DNA from: Diatrype stigma
Taxonomy: Eukaryota > Ascomycota > Sordariomycetes > Xylariales > Diatrypaceae
Assembly (NCBI GenBank): GCA_022225965.2
Contig: JAKJXP020000009.1
Coordinates: 656,419 to 720,418 of the forward strand
DNA: 64,000 bases
Reading direction: 5' to 3'
Part shown: positions 21,725 through 33,301 of the stretch, piece by piece
Numbering within the stretch: position 1 is the first letter of the stretch
Layout of the letters: each line of letters opens with the position of its first letter
Made by a program: the position numbers and the translations under genes
The notes under the pieces: generated by a model
Database searches by the model: none
What the model was told of the DNA's origin: nothing
The model's input: the letters and a program-made list of their open reading frames with translations, nothing else

Positions 21725-23786
21725 CAGGTGGCAGGCAGGCATGCTTCTATCGTTCTGTTAGCATAGAGCAGGACGCCGTTTTGGTATAACATAATGACGA
21801 GGGCGGTACAAGACCCCAAAACCACTAGAGAGTTTTTTTTGGAAGGGCATGTTTCCTTAATTAGACCTGGAATATCCTTTATAGATGGATGCTATGGTGT
21901 GTAATAATACGTAATTGTGGAGTGGAAGGGAGCAGAGAGTGGTGGCCTGGCCAGCAGGTAGTAATGTAATTAACCATACCATACCGGTAACAAAAGACGT
22001 AATACAATTGACGAAGTTTATTGATTTGCCGACCCTGGAGCCCATAAATGAGGCCCCATTCTAGTAGTTTTCCACTCACCTCGAATCGACAGTGTTCACC
22101 TTTAACTCGATCCAATCCTTATACTTCATCCACATTACCCCTGAGAGTATTTAACGACTCACCAACATGATTGAGGGTCTATCTCGGCACCTTCCTATTC
22201 TCAAGTCTAATGTTCTACTTCATATGTGGTCTCATCTGTTGCCCCCAAGTGAAAGCTAACACTGAAATTTGCTGCGGCACAGTTGGAATTTATTCCAACG
22301 GGATCGCGTCAGGTGCATATATATGTACTTCGTCGGATCCGATCCACGCACAGAAGCCCATCGCTACGACTGTCAAGATCTACATATAAGTAGACACCAC
22401 CAACATTTCGCTTAACCGTCCTCCTTCTAGCTAGCCACCTAGCTACTACTTGCTGCTGCTGAGGTGAGTGCAACATCTACGTTGTCGTTCCACGGACACA
22501 TATGTGTGTATGTATGCATGTATGTAGGGTTGCTAGCCGATTCCTCCCCTGTGTTACTGAGGTACTGACTGGTCGTCTAACAGGCTCCTGCTAAGAGGAG
22601 AGAAGGGGGGCAGGCATTCCGAGAGCATCGTTCGTAAGTATATGAAGTGGAAGCCTCTGCGCCACCAACGCATCTAACCTGTTACATGAACGTGATTACT
22701 AGATTAAGGAGTTAGTTGTACAGCTCCAATACGAGAATGACAACTAACTATCTCTAATCGCCAGGGTTCTTTTCACTCGAGCTTACGCTTATTTCTATGT
22801 TTCGTTTTTCTGCATTTGTTGATTTTAATACGGGTGCCTGATCATTACTTTTATTATTATGGGCAGGGGGACGGCCGCTGTTTTCGTGTAGTGGCCTATC
22901 GAACTATGGCAGGAGGAAGCCGATCATAGGAGAGCTAGCGAATAGGCAAAAACACAGTTGACTTTCAAACAGTATTCCTGTTTCTCTTCACTTCGGCGCC
23001 AAAGTATCTACCTACTACCTAGGTACCTAGTTATAGATTCGAATAGGCGCCTAGCAGCATCATTTGCGAGGGACAAGGCTCGTCCCGAGCCCAGTGCTGT
23101 ATGTGTCCAAAAGCGGGGACGTTCATAGTGGAGTCCGGGCGGCGCTTCCGGTGGAGACTCGGGGGTCCCGGTTCTTCGGGGCTACCGAAAGATGGAGATG
23201 CCGCTGGTCCATCTCTGGTGATTATGATGTGGGTCTCTTCCTTCCGAAGTCATGGAGATACTTTATTAAACTGACATTAGTCTCCGATACGAAAACCGGA
23301 AGTTCACAATACGCTGAGGAATTTGGGGGTGATGGTGACGGCAGAGAAGCACAGGTTAGGATCGGACAAATCAAGTACAATATTAGAATGAACCACCCCG
23401 TTCACCTAGAGATGATAAGGTGTATTATTGTGTAAAGTAGCAAACACAGCAACCACATGTTTTCTCTACCAAAAAAATAAAAAGCTAACCTCCAAAACAC
23501 GAAGACAAATTCATAAAGCGGTCCGATCCAGGACTCTTATGTGCACACTTCGTTATTTGGAATAATGTTGCGTCGACCATTTCCCGTTAGGATAGCGTCC
23601 TTCCTCCGCTCAAAAGTCGAATAATACGAAGTATCCATGGGTGGTGACCATAACACCGAACAATCAGCCATCATCGGTGATGGGCCCGTCTAAGTCCTAC
23701 AGCAACGCCGAATACCCCGTTCCCGGTCGATATCTACAATCCCTCCGCGACATGTCCACTTCGTTGCATGACTTTCATCTAACACT
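21725..23786. other. Intergenic region
   Basis: About 2.1 kb between convergent genes. Contains tgtatg-type simple sequence near 22500-22530 and a dense run of the ACCTAGGTACCT-type palindrome near 23010-23030. Frames at 22171-22389 (a TTG-start reading) and 23064-23435 have no family features and are not called. Confidence 0.5.
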
Positions 23787-25268
23787 TCACAACAGCATAG
23801 TGCCGGCGATAGTGAACATAGTCACAAGACCCGAGATGACGAAGACCGCGCCATCAACGGGGGGAACTCCACGAACACCGGCGCCCTCCGAGTCGGAGGG
23901 AGACGATCCAGAAGCAGCAGTAGCGGTGGGAGAACCGGCATTGGCCTCAGCAGTCTCGTGCTCTTCCGTTCCAGACGTCTGAGAACCGGGGCCGGTCAAA
24001 CCGGGGCCATCGCCAGCACCATCGGACAAGAACTAATAACATGGTCAGTCGTTGGTCGAGAAATTCAGGTTGACGAGGAACTTACCTTGACAGCATCGTC
24101 AGGCATGGCAGGGAGGGCAGAGGAACCCCAGTCACCAAGGTCCCAGGTGTCGTCGGTGGTCGGGCACTCAACCGAGTTGCTGGTTTGAGAGGCGCCACCA
24201 GAGCCAGTAGGAGTAGTATACTTCTTGTAGGCGGCCGCCATCTTAGAGAATTCGGGCTGCTCCTCGACAGAATCTCCATCGATCTTGACGATACCATAGT
24301 TGTTCTCCTCCAAGCTGTACTCATACATCAAACCACCAGAGTAGACGGCAGACATATCATCGCTCATCAGAGCGCCCATCTCCGAGAAGTCACGGCCGTT
24401 GGTTATGCAGCCCCACTCAGACAGGAAGATGGGAATACCGTATCCGGTGAAGTTCTTAACCTTCGCATCCCATCCTGATGTCGAGAAGCTGGAAGGAGAG
24501 CACCAAGAATAGTCGTTCTACCGGAGACAGTTAGCTGAGTGGATGGCAGCATCGAACGATGGCTCTACTTACAAAGGCGAAGAAGTCGCTGCGCTCGAAC
24601 TCGCTGCCACAGTTGAAATACTGAGCCGTCTGCATACGAGTGTCGCTCACATCGGCGGCAGAGTAACCAACCGGGATCTTGCGGTAGCCGCGCTCAACGA
24701 TGTACTGCCTCATGTCACGAGTGGTGGCCTTGACGAAGGGAGCAGTCTTGGTGGACCCGGCATCATTGTTGATAACCTCGTTTCCGGAGAAGAAAGCCAG
24801 AGTGTTGTCGTACTGCGCAAACTCGTCAATGGTAGCGAAGACGCTCTGGAGGTAATCGGCGTTGTAGGATGGGCCAGGCTTGTCACGGCGGATGGAGTAT
24901 TTCGGGCTGTTGACGTCCAGCACGAGATAGATACCAGCATCTTTGAGCTGTTGCATGCACTCCGTGTGGTCCGCGCTGTTGTCGACCGAGTACACTCGCA
25001 CCGTGTTCACACCCAACTCCTTGAACTTGGGGATATCCCGGCCACAGATGGAGGTGTCGGAGAGAGGATCGAGGTTCTTGGAAGAACCACCGGGCTGGTA
25101 GTCGATTCCCTTCAGGTAAAATCGCGTGTCCCCAGCGTAGAAAGCGTTGCCAGACGCAGTCACAGTGGGGAGGGAATCAGCTCGCGCGGGCAACTCCTTA
25201 TCGGTAGCAGTAGGCCCTGCAGAGACGCCCGCAGCCGCCAAGGCGGTCATGAAGGCGAATGAACGCAT
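23787..25268 (-). CDS. GPI-anchored beta-1,3-glucanosyltransferase (GH72, Gel1/Gas1 type without CBM43)
   Basis: Exons 25268-24573, 24517-24086 and 24032-23787, all phase 0, give 457 residues, close to Aspergillus Gel1. Junctions restore SDFFAF-NDYSWCSPSSF and PDDAVK-FLSDG. A signal peptide covers about residues 1-18. The GH72 domain begins at TASGNAFYAGDTRFYLKGIDYQPGG. E164 in FFSGNEVIN is the acid/base and E266 in IFLSEWG the nucleophile expected for the family. The C-terminal Ser/Gly/Glu-rich stretch ends in a hydrophobic tail (AVFVISGLVTMFTIAGTMLL) after a small-residue site, a GPI-attachment signal. The enzyme cleaves and religates beta-1,3-glucan chains at the plasma membrane and in the wall. 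There is no cysteine-rich CBM43 module, placing it in the Gel1 rather than Gel2 branch. Confidence 0.94.
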
Positions 25269-27899
25269 ATTAATGGTGAAACTATAGACCGAGGCGAATA
25301 GTGTCGAATTATTGTTCTTCTTCTTTAGTCTTCCTTCTCAATCGGTAGTATGCGATCTGTATAGATCGTGCACTAAAACGGGTGTATGGGGGAAAGACGG
25401 ATCAGTTCGATTGGTGCAGTCCCAAATGAGTGACGGACGCGGTAAGACGCGAAAAAACCGAGGTCGAATTAATAAAAAAAGTTGAATAATAAAAGAGAAG
25501 CAACAATAGCGAGTGAGTTGCTAGAGTAGAGAAGGTTTCCTAGGGGAAGAAGTAACGGGTTGAGAGTTTTGGGAAATCGAGGAAGGAAGTCCCGGAGTCA
25601 AACATGGAGAGAGGGTTCAGTAGAAAAAGGAAACCAAAGATTCCCTAGCGGCTGCTTAAAGGGGGCACGGCTACGGACATCACACCTGAGTGGCCTGGTG
25701 GCCTGCCATGCATGAAGCATGCCAGCAAAACCAGGTGGTAGACCTGGCAGACCCAGCAGGCGTGATGATGGATGGTGTGGTAGAGGGTGGAGGGTGGAGA
25801 GCCAACGATCATGGATGGTGTCAACCGATCAACATGCCAAGTTCGAACCAAGGTCTCCAGCGCAGGGCGGCGGCTGTGCGGGTGTGTGGATGTGTGGGTA
25901 CGGGTGTGGATGCATGGCTTCATGGGTACTTGAGATGCAACTCCACTTTCCAGGCAACTTAACTGTGGAAGTGGCACCCTACCCTGGGTACCTACATACA
26001 TACCTGGACTAGACTGAAGTTAATCTAAGCGGAGCGACCATTAACTACATACTGCTACTTAAGCACAAATCGATTGGTTTACATGTATAACTAGGTATGT
26101 AGTAGGCCGTCGGCCGTCGCCAGACTATCCCGCTGGGCACCTGGGCGCCTGACAAGTATCATGCGTTTCTTGTTTCCAAGAAGGCGCTGCAATAGGTATT
26201 TTGGGATTCTCGCGCTTCTTCGTCGAACGAGTCGTCCTCGTATATAGTAGAACTTGTTCGTATTTGACTCTACAGTAAGGGTGGCAATACTTCCAAATCC
26301 AGTTAATCAAACCCCAAGCCAGCAATAAGCCAGCCAGTCCACAGTATTACGCGTTGTCATCCCAGGTTAAGAACGTGTGTACATCCGTTCGGGACAGCAG
26401 CTGCAGGGCGCGATTGTACTGTTGTATCAGCTTCTGCTTTTCTCCTGACAATCTTCATCTCCCGACAAACTGACAGGAATCGCCTAAAAAACTAAGAAAG
26501 CCACCAGACCCACCACCTTCCCTTCTCATGTCTACCTAGGTAACTAACCTGCCCGCCAGCATCACCATGTCGCAAATATAACGAAAGCTCAAGTTAAAGC
26601 AGCGTTTAAAGAATCCGTCTCGACTTTATTTAGGGTTGTATGCAGTAACACGTAATACAGTGCTGCAGCAATACAGAATATTTACGAAACAGAGGGAAAT
26701 CAATTGGCTGAATGCTCGTATCCTTTCCGTCTTTCAAATGCTATTGTTGGTGGTTTCCCCTAGCAGCCCTTGGTTGGTACGCTAACTACCTAGGTAATGC
26801 AAGCTGCAACTGTATTCTTTATTATCGCAGCACTGCCACGAACAGTGGATTTATGTTTCCCGTTCTACGAAGTTACAGACAACGGATAGGTGTTGATTGG
26901 CTTAATTGATCGCGAACTTGGTGATCAATGGACCTGTCAGGACTGCCAGAACCGCTAGACCAAACATTAAACATTTCAAATAACAGGTAAGACGTAAGAC
27001 ATATTATATTGCAACGAGCAATGAATGGTGCTGAGGGCCAAACTCGCATGCGCGCTCTTCCGGTCTCATCCATTGGTTCTCGGGCATTCGCGTGGCGTCA
27101 TGCAGTGACATTTCTAAGGCCCTGGCCTAATCATTGACCAATGGCAGGTCTGGAACCCGTAGAACTTCAGGAAAGTCTGGTCACGGTATTTCAAGCCTGC
27201 CGAACTCCTCAAAACTTGAAGCGGGTTGCAAGTTTGGAAGATCGCGTTTCAAGTATTTCCTACCAAGTGGGCTTCATGACGACATCTGGCAAGTCTTGGG
27301 GAACCTTGGATCGCTTGGCCGACATTGGTTTTTTTAGGGAATGAGGCCCTCTTGGTCCTGAGGCCTTGTTGGCCTGCACTGCCATGCCGTCTTCCCCCCT
27401 CCCCCCCCCTCTCCCTTGGGCCCCTGGCTGCCCTGGCGTTGGCGACCCTCAGTACTAGCGCCTCAAATCTACACGCTAAGAACCGGCAACGATGATCCTT
27501 GCAATGATCGGAATGAAGTTAGATGCCTCCCGTCGTTCCGCCGATAATTATGCCCTGGCGCCTTATAGCAGCTTGCGTCCTTTATTATATAATAGGGGCC
27601 GTCTCGTCCACTAGCTGGTCCGATGAGGCTCAGAGCTGAACCTCGTTACAATGGGATAGGACACGAAGATCTATCAATGAGTGTTCCACGGCACTACAAA
27701 TCTTTGCGACGGAAACTACTCAATTAATTAGTCACACGAGTTTGGCCGGTTTGATGAAGGTCGAAGACTAGGATGGTATGCTATACTGCCTCAGGAGACG
27801 TGATTCGACTATAATTGATCACATAATCGACAGCTATGGGCAAGTATGCTTGCAGGATTACATCGAAAACTGCTCTCCCATGAGATAATCACCGAACCT
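25269..27899. other. Intergenic region
   Basis: About 2.6 kb. The part nearest the glucanosyltransferase start (25270-25560) is AT-rich and is its likely promoter. Near 25860-25920 there is G/T-rich simple sequence (gtgtgtggatgtgtggg). A C-run with CCCCTCC character lies near 27396-27415. CCTAGGTAA-type palindromes occur near 26535 and 26790. No supported gene. Confidence 0.5.
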
Positions 27900-29197
27900 G
27901 GCATATAGCCAGTCTATCGGTGGGCGCGTCAAAGACTCCCCAGAACCATGGCAGCATCATCCGCTCCCAACGTCCAGCCATTGTGGGTGTAGCCTATCGT
28001 AAAAAGTCATGTTTGGGACGTTCTCGGGAATGGACCAGTTCCAGATGAACTTCTTGGTCCATATTACGTCCTCGCCGTCTACACGTAGCTTAATATTACC
28101 CCAGAACTTCATGATGAAGCCCGTTGCGGCTACGATGGTATTGACATCAATAGAGACACCGTCCTGGATCTGGATGCCACGTTCTGTGACAGTTATGATC
28201 GTACCTGTAATCACGTCCACGTTGGAACGATGCAGGGCTCTGTAAAAGGCTCCGTCTGGATCTAAGCATATGCGGTGATCCCATGGGTCGCATCGTGGGG
28301 TAGAATGAGGGTCGAGCGGTACATTGCTAGGGAGTAACTTCACCATGCACTGCGAAGCGCTTGCCTCGCAGCATTGGGGAAATAGCTTCAGGATATGACA
28401 AATAATCATGGCATGGTGATCTAATGGATCCGTCGGGTGGCGGCCACGAGAAATAATGACAAGTATTCGTGAGCCCAACTCGTATTTGGGGGTGGCGACA
28501 ACGTAGCCAGGGCTTCGTTGGATATCGTCACATGTGCGGCTTTCTTCGTAATATATAGCAGCAGAAACATCGCAGTGGCCCCATTACTAATGAGCGCGAT
28601 CCTGTCATTATACTCGTAGATACTGGGTCAGAATTGGGAGTTGACGACATCCCTTAGGCGCAGGTCAACTTGGACAACAGCGTGTGGTATAAGAAAGGCT
28701 TACTTTCGAACTTGTCTAGACCTGGTATTTTCGTATCGATATGGCTTTGGTAATCAAAGTGCCCGGTTTTCAAACCGATCCAACGGGCATCGAAACGCCT
28801 TTGGTTCCCGCTGTTGTTGCTTACCGCTATTAGGTGCCATTAGTGATTACCAGATGACCAGTCCGCCGACAGGACCTTGTGGCGGAAGCGTATCTGCTCG
28901 TCGATGTGATTCTTCGAGGCGGCATCCTTCATATACTCCAAAATCAAAGGGCCCTCTGCGATGGGCTGATCGTGCGGTCAGCTGTGCCAGGCAAATCCCA
29001 ACGTCTACATCCCCGAGTCCGACCGCGCCCCAGGATACCGGAAGAGATCCCAGGCCCCTCCGATTTGGTCACGATCCTCGAGCACCACGTAGCTGGGTCT
29101 GGATCTGATAGGCGGGGTTGATGCCCGAGAGCCCAAAACTGACAACGAGGAAGTCAAACGCCTCAGCCTCGCTAGCGACAGACTCTGTCGATGCCAT
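27900..29197 (-). pseudogene. Decayed flavin-dependent monooxygenase (Baeyer-Villiger/FMO type)
   Basis: Reading from 29197 downward, the start of an FAD-binding domain is clear: AFDFLVVSFGLSGINPAYQ, a Rossmann motif with the first Gly replaced by Ser. A frameshift near 29100 moves the reading to SYVVLEDRDQIGGAWDLF and RYPGARSDSGM, then a TAG at 29007-29005 and a TGA at 28980-28978 (expected Trp). The same frame continues as PHDQPIAEGPLILEYMKDAA and IRFRHKVLSADW before another stop. A later open part (28478-27957) reads DPDGAFYRALHRSNVDVITG and ATGF. A further frameshift near 27975 leads to LGADDAAMVLGSL and a stop. The intact family oxidises ketones or other substrates with FAD and NADPH. 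At least two frameshifts and three stops make it a pseudogene. Confidence 0.82.
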
Positions 29198-29934
29198 CTT
29201 ACCTTGATATCGGCTGGCGACCCAAACAAGGAAGGGCGATAGATAAGGACGGAGTTCTTCACGTTGAAGATATCTAAAACGTACTGTGAAGCAATGGTAA
29301 AAGGCAGCTTCTAAGAACCCCCCCAAACCCCAATGTCAAAGCCGCACAAAAGCTTCATTCAAGAGATGAGGCGAGGGGCCAGCTGTGGCTTTGCTCAGTA
29401 CTGACTCCCGAGTTTTGCGCCCTTGCTTGCACCTCCGTCTTTCCCAGAGCTTCTACTATTAGAAAGACAGTTGTTGGTGTTATACACATGTCAGTCGGCT
29501 GGCCCAACACACTTGGCCGCCCGTCATCTGAAATGCAGAAGCGCCGCTACCTTCGTGTCTGCGTAGTCCAACTCCTCGTTTTGTGTTGGAGATGCAGGGG
29601 CTCAGACTGCATACTACCAACATGCATATAGATGTAAGCCGCACCACCAACGCTGGATAGCTCTCACCGCCGCTTTAGCTACGGCGAACTTCTATGTATG
29701 AACCAGCCTAAGCTCGCTATGGATTTTTTCTTTCTTTTTTCTTTTTTCTTTTTCTTCATAGCGTATCATCTTGCTCTCAATATCACAGTTCTATCCACGG
29801 CCTGAAATAAGGTCAGTCCCGGTCCTATCTAAACAATAGCCTTTACCCGTCGTCCACCGAAATATTTCCTCAGCCCCGGAGTTTTAGTTCCCCTGACATC
29901 CCTGCCATTGCTTCCAAGCTACGAGGCTTTTCAT
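29198..29934. other. Intergenic region with T/C-rich tract
   Basis: About 740 bases upstream of the pseudogene and downstream of the RNase H-type gene. A T-rich tract with scattered C lies near 29723-29758. No gene supported. Confidence 0.5.
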
Positions 29935-30792
29935 TCAGTTCATCCTCATCCAATCTTCGGAGCGCAGGCCATCCGGCGTGTAGACCAGGGCGGAGTAGAG
30001 CCCCTCGTTGGCGAGGCGGTCGGCTTCGGCATTCTCGGCCCGCGGCACCAGCCAGAAGTCGACGGCGGTGCCGAGGGCCGTGTAGTCGGCGACGTGGCCG
30101 AGCAGCGCCTCCCACAGGTCGCGGTTCTGCACCGACGTGCGCTTGGCCGTGCGCCAGCCGTTGGCCAGCCACTTTCTAACGGCGCTGCCCGTCATCGAGT
30201 TGACCATGTAGGCCGAGTCGGACTTGACGACCAGGTGGCGCACGGGACACGGCGCCGGGCAAGCCCCGGGCACCTTGCACGGCCACTGGCCGCCGTCGGC
30301 CGCGAACTTCTTGGCCTCGCAGAGCCCCGCGATGGCCGCGCGCAGCTCGGCCCGCTGGCTCGTGTGCGGCCTTCCGGCCGCACCGCTCACCTCGAACGCG
30401 AGGTTCCGCTGCTCGTTGAGCTCGACCACGTACCCATCCTCGTCCACGGAGCCCCGGGGGCCGAAGTAGACGCCGCAGCCGCAGGCGTCGGCGCGGTGGG
30501 CCCCGTTCCCCGGGCAGGCGCCGTCGACGGCGATGACCAGCGAGTCGAGATGGCACGCGTACCGGCCGCAGCGGCACGCGGTGGGCGAGGCGAAGGGGCA
30601 CCGCACGTGCATGAAATTGTCCGCGCCCCGGACCTCGAGGTTGTCGTCGCCGTCGCCGTACCAATCCCCACGGGGAAAGCGCTGGCAGGTCTCCCCGGGA
30701 TTCCCGGCGCGATGGTGAGCGTGCTGGTCGTGGGCAGGGCTCTCCGAGGTGTCGGGGTCCTCTGGTGGGGAAGAGTAGCGTGCAGGCTTCAT
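29935..30792 (-). CDS. RNase H-fold protein (type 1 RNase H-like)
   Basis: Single exon, 285 residues. The RNase H catalytic series is visible: D90 in LVIAVDGACPGNG, E149 in TSQRAELRAAIAGL, D192 in LVVKSDSAYMV and D258 in RAENAEADRLANEG, with WLANGWRTAKRTSVQNRDLWEAL in between as in RNase H1-like folds. The four acidic residues coordinate two metal ions for cleaving RNA in RNA-DNA hybrids. Unusual features are a Cys/His-rich N-terminal region (C36, C65, C73, C75, C80, H81) and further Cys around 172-182 inside the fold. The N-terminal region is not a recognisable RNase H1 hybrid-binding domain. It could be a nuclease or a fungal paralogue with another role. Very high G/C third positions cause a 320-codon antisense shadow. 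Confidence 0.82.
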   Translation of the reverse strand: MKPARYSSPPEDPDTSESPAHDQHAHHRAGNPGETCQRFPRGDWYGDGDDNLEVRGADNFMHVRCPFASPTACRCGRYACHLDSLVIAVDGACPGNGAHRADACGCGVYFGPRGSVDEDGYVVELNEQRNLAFEVSGAAGRPHTSQRAELRAAIAGLCEAKKFAADGGQWPCKVPGACPAPCPVRHLVVKSDSAYMVNSMTGSAVRKWLANGWRTAKRTSVQNRDLWEALLGHVADYTALGTAVDFWLVPRAENAEADRLANEGLYSALVYTPDGLRSEDWMRMN

Positions 30793-31330
30793 CGCGAGAA
30801 AGCAAAGGCTGATGATGGTGGTTTTTTCCTGAATGATACTGGCTTGCGAAGTGTAGCCGACGGTGAGTGACTAGGTAGGCGCTTGGCCCCGGCTAGGTAA
30901 AAGTATGTAGCCACGTCTAGTCCCTCGCTTTGGTAACAAAGAAAATCCAAGTGGTTGCTACAATGACTTGTTGTCCACGTTGTTATGGATACATTTTAGT
31001 GTTAAGCTTTGGCCCAGTTTTCCAGTTGATCTGCTGTCTTATTGTCATTGGTTCAGTAGGTACTTCCATGAATATCACTTTCAGGCACCAGGTACGTGTC
31101 AAGTCAGGTTCTGTGAGAATAGAAAATGCTCAAGTTTGAGGTTTCAGATCAACCATACGGTTGCTTGACTCAGACCCAGACCCGTTTCAATGGAATAACT
31201 CTACTAGAGTCTTCCTGTAGATATACTTGATACCTACTCTTTAGGGGTTTCCCTGCATATTATACACATAGTGGCCAGTTTTCGTGCAGCAGAAAATGAA
31301 AGGCACTGTCATCCACTTCACTGGCTTGGT
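30793..31330. other. Intergenic region
   Basis: About 540 bases, AT-rich between about 30930 and 31270. Two short frames have no features. Likely the promoter of the RNase H-type gene and the 3' flank of the next. Confidence 0.5.
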
Positions 31331-32329
31331 TCAGTTTCCCTCGCTATCGTGCTCGTCTTCCTCTTCATCTTCCTCTTCACTGTCATCCTCAAACAATCCA
31401 TCCAACTCCTCCAAGACACCATGGAGATTTTCAAACATGCAGTAGTCATCAGCCAGGCTGACCAGCGATCTGAACTTGTCGAGCCACGCGCCGTTCTCTT
31501 CCGAGACCAACTGCCCTCTATCGGCGTTGTCCATACGGTCTAGCAGCACGTCGGCGAGCATCTCGTCCCAACCAGCACAGCCCTGATGGATCTCATGACC
31601 GATCACGCCGTCGGCCAGGCAGACGCTCTTGAAGATCTTGCGCATGGTCTCGGCAGCGCTCTTCTTGGTGCCGTACGAGGAGTGCGGCGTCGTCTGCTCC
31701 AAGATCGTCTCTAACATGCGCTCGACCTCGGTCTCTGCGTCTCCGGCCACTGCAATATATAATTAGTCAGCAACCAACCAATTGTGACGGATTGTCCTAA
31801 TGCGGCAAAAAGGGGGCGGGGCCGGGGAGGTTTCCGCAGCCCCTTTGAAGTCAAGTCCAAATACTAGATCTCCTAGCTACAAAGGGGTAAGGAAGGGAAA
31901 GAACCTCGAGAGGATGAGCTTACTTTCGTACTCGCGCGACCCGCTCAGCCTGGCGTACTTCGAGTTCAGCACGTGCCAAGCGTTCTTGCTGTAACGGTCA
32001 AAGTCGATGACGCGTGCGCGTTCCGCCGCAACTTCCGCGTCCCGCAGCGCGTTTGCGCTCGCGAAGATGCTCCATCCCACCGCGCCTCCCACGAGGTTGT
32101 CGTGCAGCGCCGCGCGGAGGAGCAGGTCCTTCAATGTATTGATGGGCAGGCTGTCGATCGCTGTCTCCAGCGCGGCGACGTCCTGCACTACCAGCGGGAT
32201 CTGTTGCGGCTGCTGGGGCTGGGGCTGGAGCTGGATTTGGCCCTGGCCTAGGCTAGTAGGCGCGAGATGAACGTTACCACCAGGTATCCCCTCCGCTTCT
32301 ATGCGCGGTCGCTTTGTCGCGTGCTCCAT
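31331..32329 (-). CDS. Conserved-looking fungal protein of unknown function, acidic C-terminus
   Basis: Two exons, 32329-31924 and 31749-31331, give 274 residues; the donor is GTAAGC and the acceptor ...TTGCAG, and the junction completes a Met codon. The N-terminus (ATKRPRIEAEG) holds a basic patch that may be nuclear targeting, followed by a Gln/Pro-rich stretch (about 30-45). Helical segments follow: ALETAIDSLPINTLKDLLLR, then FDRYSKNAWHVLNSKYARLSG, then SSYGTKKSAAETMRKIFKSV. The C-terminus is a 30-residue Glu/Asp run. I do not recognise the family with confidence. The alternation of helices vaguely recalls Cut8/Sts1-type proteasome tethering proteins, but no diagnostic motif is seen, so no function is assigned. 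Confidence 0.75.
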
Positions 32330-33301
32330 TTTGTGTGCGCCGGGTTGATTGATTGCTTAACTTGAGAAAGACGGGTTTGATTGTGAAGGAATGATCCGAA
32401 CGCGTAGAACGCGTAAACTTCAAGTTAGGGGGTTAAGTACTTTTGCAACATCACCATCCTAGTTCGCACGGGCGCTCCCGTCGGATAGCAACTTTGGTAA
32501 TTTCTTTTGTAACTACAGCAACACTTATCGATTAAAACTGGATAACTTCCAAGGTTGTAAGTATCACTCCTGTAGTAGGGACGACAAAGTCGATGCACAG
32601 CAAGAGGAAGGGGTAAATCGATGGATAGGCTAGATATGTTTCAGTCAGCGTCTTCATCCCCTGATTACCCCTGAATGTCGTTGGGTTCTGATACGGTATA
32701 TATCGGTATATATCCAACATCTCGACTTCAATGCATCTCAATCCAAGATAATACTCAAGCTAAATGCCCAATTGAGGAAGTCGTGATCTGTATTATTGGC
32801 AGACCCCATATGATGTAGCTGGGTTAGTTATTATACTACATCTGAGTTGCTTTCCCAGATCGGGACTTATACCGTATTTGTGTTAACCCTGAGCATATAC
32901 AGCGCAACGTGGGAAGTATACCCCTTCGGAGCCACAACCCCCGAAATTTCCCTTTCGGTTCCTAACATTGCACCGGGCCTCGCAACAACACCGATTTGGG
33001 AACAAAAGTAGCAATCCGTACGTAGCTATTCACAATGAACGTCCACTGCTTAATACTACCTATCATTACTTATTGCGCCTCGACTCGACGACGCCTCGTC
33101 TTGTGTCACTATACACCTAACTTATGCGACAACCTGAGGCCCTGACCGATGCATGTGTGCGCGACTAGGAGGAGACAGACGTCTGAAGGAGCTATCTGAG
33201 ATGTAGCAGTGGCATCAGACACATATGTTAGGTACGACGCTAGGTTGAACAGACAAGTAAGTAAGGGCGGCGGCGGCGTCGACATAGACGACGCGACCAA
33301 G
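32330..33301. other. Divergent intergenic region
   Basis: About 970 bases between divergent genes. AT-rich in the middle (32500-32900), including tatatcggtatatat near 32698. No gene supported. The frame of the downstream GT90 gene stays open to an ATG at 33209, giving an alternative start. Confidence 0.5.

Noticed and set aside
22171..22389. 72-codon Cys-containing frame that could be a small secreted protein
   Set aside because: It begins at TTG, not ATG; the neighbouring ATG is in another frame, and no signal peptide with cleavage site or family pattern follows.
25835..25865. Minus-strand sequence resembling a tRNA T-arm (ggttcgaactt)
   Set aside because: The adjoining five-base stem does not pair and no acceptor, D or anticodon arms fit at the right spacing. 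Similar cases near 57075 and 9160 failed in the same way.
29908..30870. 320-codon plus-strand frame
   Set aside because: Antisense to the RNase H-fold gene, whose four catalytic acids are in order; the plus frame is compositional.
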